From assembly GCA_029210225.1 (NCBI GenBank), contig JARGOJ010000321.1, positions 1 through 5,972 on the forward strand: a stretch of 5,972 nucleotides of DNA, in the 5' to 3' direction. The notes below the pieces were generated by a model. That model made no database searches, was not told where the DNA came from, and saw only the letters and a list, made by a program, of their open reading frames with translations. Both the position numbers and the translations under genes were made by a program. Each line of letters starts with the position of its first letter. Positions within the stretch are counted from its first letter, which is position 1. The stretch comes from Planctomycetota bacterium. GTDB lineage: Bacteria > Planctomycetota > J058 > JARGOJ01. Shown in pieces: positions 3,703-5,972 of this stretch.

Positions 3703-5972
3703 ATGAATGCCCGCTGCGTTGTTTTGTCTCTCGTTGCCCTCAGCTCTCTTTGTCTCACTCCGGCCTTGGCCGACGTTCACCTACGACCCTCTCAAGGGAC
3801 GCTCAATGGACGCTCGATCATTTTTAGCCCGGGTCACGGCACCTATAAGAAGACTTCGACCGCCCCCTGGCGTTTCCAAAGAGGAATCGTCCACGACCTC
3901 AGAGAAGACATTCATACCAATGAAATCTTCATTGAATACATCCAACGCTATCTGACCAATGCCGGAGCCCGCCTGGAATCTGTTCGAGAGCGAAGTTTTC
4001 AAGAGAATGAAGTCATTGTCGACAACGGGTCATCGGGATACACCGAGACCGGCGCCTGGTCATCCTCGACGAGCAATCCAAAGCACTACGGCGCGAATTA
4101 CCGCTATGCCAGCGTTGCTCAGAACCAAAGCGCCACCGCCGAGTTTCGTCCAGATATCCCAGAGAGCGGACGCTATCCTGTTTACATCTGGGTCTCCAAA
4201 GGCAGCAGCCGATCCAATGACGCACAATTCACTGTCTATCACAGCGGCGGCGAAACCCAAATTGTCCTCGATCAAAACGACTACGGCGATCACTTTATCT
4301 TTGTCGGGGAATACCACTTCGAGCAAGGGCAAGCTGGACGTGTCGTGCTTACGAACAAAGGCGCCGACTCCAGCAAGGTCGTCGTGGCGGATGCTGTTCG
4401 CTTTGGAGGAGGAATTGGGGCCAGCGGATTGCCTCGCTGGCAAGAAGCCGCCAAGGTCTTTCTCCCGCACCGAGGCTTTCAATCAACCCGCGGGGACGTG
4501 ACGATTCGTCCCATCTATGCTCGCTTTCTTGCCGGCGGGAGCACCACTCAATGGCGGGAGGATTTCCTCTACTTTGCCCTTCACTCGAACGCCTCAGGCT
4601 CATCTTCGGCGACCGCCACAGGCCTCTCCACTTTCTCCTACTCCAATGGCAGGACCCCAAGTTGGGGCAGCTCTGGGGCGGCTCATTATCCGAGCAATCC
4701 CTCTCCCCTTGTTGACGAGTCTGATGCTCTTCGTGCGTCAGTTCACCAGGAGGTGCTCGCGGCGATACGGCATCAGCTCCGCCCAGGGTGGCGCGATCGA
4801 AATCTTCACAAAATGAACTTTGGTGAGTTGAGAGAGTGTCGAACAATGCCTAGCGCCCTTATCGAGCTCGGATTTCACGACAATGTCGACGACACAGCCC
4901 TGCTCAAGAACCCAGCTTTTCGCCACCAAGCGGCGCGGGCAATATACAAAGGCATCATTAAATACTGGGCGCCGAACACCGCGATTATCCCCCTCCCTCC
5001 GACAGCTTTGACCGTTCGCAACCTCGGAGCGGGATCGGTTCGGGTCACTTGGAGAGAGGTTCTCGACCCCCTTGAGAGTTCAGCCGTGCCGACGCAATAT
5101 AAGATCTATGTGAGCCGCAACGGTCGCGGTTTTGACAACGGCACCCTCGTCTCTGGAACCACAACAGTTCTCTCAAATCTCACCGACGGAGAGTCTCTCT
5201 TTGTCCGGGTTGCCGCCATGAACGCTGGGGGCGAGAGCCTACCCACCGTGGTCGGTGGCGCGTTGATTGGCGCTCCCACAGATGTCCTCATTGTCGACGG
5301 CTTCGATCGCCTCTTCCGCCACACCGAAGGCAACATCAATCAGCGTTACACCCGTGACTATGTCGTTGAGCACCTAGACGGATTGCAATACGCTCTTCCC
5401 ACCGCAGGCATTGACTTCGCTCAAAACGAGACCATCGCCGACGGCACCATTGACCTCACCGGATATCGGCTTGTCGATTGGATGCTCGGCCGGGAGAGCT
5501 CCGTCGATCGAACCTTTGACGACGACGAGCAGCGCCTGGTCGAGACCTATCTAATGAATGGCGGAGCCATGCTGGTCAGCGGAACAGAGATCGGATGGGA
5601 TCTTGAGGCGCGGAGCGGCGGGAAGACCTTCCTTAATCAAGTTCTCGGTGTCAGCTACATGGGAGATGACGCCGGTTCACTCAGCGTCCTGGCTTCAGGG
5701 ACTGGGCCCTTGACGGGCATCGGCGGCTTTGACCTTGACGACGGCACACACGGTCGTTACGTCACCGCTTCTCCAGATCGTTTGGCTCCCTTCGGCAACG
5801 CTGAAGTGGCCCTCACCTACGCAAACGGGAGCAATCGTGTGGCTGGTGTCGCGAACGATAAAAATAATTACCGGGTCCTCGTTCTGGCTTTCCCGATTGA
5901 AACAGTGACCGACGAAAACGCCCGGCGCTCTTTAGTGGATCGCTCTGTGACATATTTACTTGGCGCCTCAAG
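3703..5972 (+). CDS. Secreted modular N-acetylmuramoyl-L-alanine amidase with inserted golvesin/Xly-type binding domain, FN3 and C-terminal GATase-like domain (partial)
   Basis: The first 756 codons are present and the frame is open at the window edge. Residues 1-23 are a Sec signal peptide (cleavage ALA-D). An Amidase_3-type zinc amidase, which cuts the MurNAc-L-Ala bond of peptidoglycan, is split in two. Residues 35-100 hold His45 (SPGHG) and Glu74 (TNEIF). Residues 245-425 hold His294 (LHSNA) and the catalytic Glu388 (IELGFHDN), so the expected zinc ligands and catalytic base are all kept. Between them, about 112-238, sits a golvesin/xanthan-lyase CBD-like beta domain (starting TGAWSSS, with YPVYIWVS, and ending VVVADAVRFGGG). 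A fibronectin type III domain follows (about 431-520; VRVTW, YKIYVS, FVRVAAMNAGGES). The remainder (527 to the end) starts DVLIVDGFDR and contains LMNGGAMLVSG, which suggests a Rossmann-like, glutamine-amidotransferase-like fold without a visible catalytic Cys. Homologues are often mislabelled 'xanthan lyase'. Wall remodelling or degradation outside the cytoplasm is inferred. The missing C-terminus may carry a sorting domain. Confidence 0.92.
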   Translation, partial: MNARCVVLSLVALSSLCLTPALADVHLRPSQGTLNGRSIIFSPGHGTYKKTSTAPWRFQRGIVHDLREDIHTNEIFIEYIQRYLTNAGARLESVRERSFQENEVIVDNGSSGYTETGAWSSSTSNPKHYGANYRYASVAQNQSATAEFRPDIPESGRYPVYIWVSKGSSRSNDAQFTVYHSGGETQIVLDQNDYGDHFIFVGEYHFEQGQAGRVVLTNKGADSSKVVVADAVRFGGGIGASGLPRWQEAAKVFLPHRGFQSTRGDVTIRPIYARFLAGGSTTQWREDFLYFALHSNASGSSSATATGLSTFSYSNGRTPSWGSSGAAHYPSNPSPLVDESDALRASVHQEVLAAIRHQLRPGWRDRNLHKMNFGELRECRTMPSALIELGFHDNVDDTALLKNPAFRHQAARAIYKGIIKYWAPNTAIIPLPPTALTVRNLGAGSVRVTWREVLDPLESSAVPTQYKIYVSRNGRGFDNGTLVSGTTTVLSNLTDGESLFVRVAAMNAGGESLPTVVGGALIGAPTDVLIVDGFDRLFRHTEGNINQRYTRDYVVEHLDGLQYALPTAGIDFAQNETIADGTIDLTGYRLVDWMLGRESSVDRTFDDDEQRLVETYLMNGGAMLVSGTEIGWDLEARSGGKTFLNQVLGVSYMGDDAGSLSVLASGTGPLTGIGGFDLDDGTHGRYVTASPDRLAPFGNAEVALTYANGSNRVAGVANDKNNYRVLVLAFPIETVTDENARRSLVDRSVTYLLGAS

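Noticed and set aside
3570..3955. Plus-strand frames starting at 3570 and 3707
   Set aside because: They overlap the amidase start out of frame. The 3703 frame has the Shine-Dalgarno, the signal peptide and the conserved SPGHG motif.
4013..4846. Minus-strand frames of 70-165 codons opposite the amidase
   Set aside because: No recognisable domain is present, and the plus-strand frame is continuous with conserved catalytic residues on either side.

Overview
The window comes from a bacterium, probably Gram-negative. It is moderately GC-rich by eye and carries dense, mostly minus-strand genes. Several products carry export signals: a Sec signal on the HEAT protein, a Sec signal on the amidase and a Tat-like signal on the cysteine-rich protein. 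The mix of a FHA protein, an exported HEAT-repeat protein, a DEG9-type protease and a 'xanthan lyase'-style modular amidase fits large-genome lineages such as Myxococcota, Bradymonadota or Planctomycetota. The sequence alone does not settle which. No tRNA, rRNA, CRISPR array, insertion sequence or phage gene was seen.

Layout, left to right. (1) 1-991, minus: the first 330 codons of a DEG9-like trypsin-fold serine protease with a PDZ domain, cut by the left window edge. (2) About 1101-1135: a strong hairpin followed by a T-rich tract on the minus strand, probably the terminator of the next unit. (3) 1250-2443, minus: a tight two-gene unit. A FHA-domain protein (GTG start, good Shine-Dalgarno) is followed 15 bases later by a small exported cysteine-rich protein. 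(4) 2542-3525, minus: an exported HEAT-repeat protein whose stop codon lies inside a nested hairpin. (5) 3526-3702: a divergent intergenic region. (6) 3703-5972, plus: a secreted modular N-acetylmuramoyl-L-alanine amidase, open to the right window edge after 756 codons.

The most unusual element is the cysteine-rich protein at 1250-1846. After a Tat-type signal and a lysine-rich linker, its mature part is four tandem blocks. Each block has six cysteines spaced exactly six residues apart, with a histidine two residues before the first and the fourth cysteine. This gives 24 Cys and 8 block His in 146 residues. A single block resembles, from memory, the core of BufA2-type bufferin metallophores (copper-binding, made by the MNIO/DUF692 pathway). 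The protein therefore reads like a tetramerised bufferin-like peptide, with no MNIO enzyme in the window and a FHA (phosphothreonine-reader) gene as operon partner. A metal-binding role is inference.

The genes do not form one obvious pathway. A loose shared theme is the cell envelope: wall amidase, exported HEAT protein and exported Cys-rich protein. The protease appears to lack an export signal.
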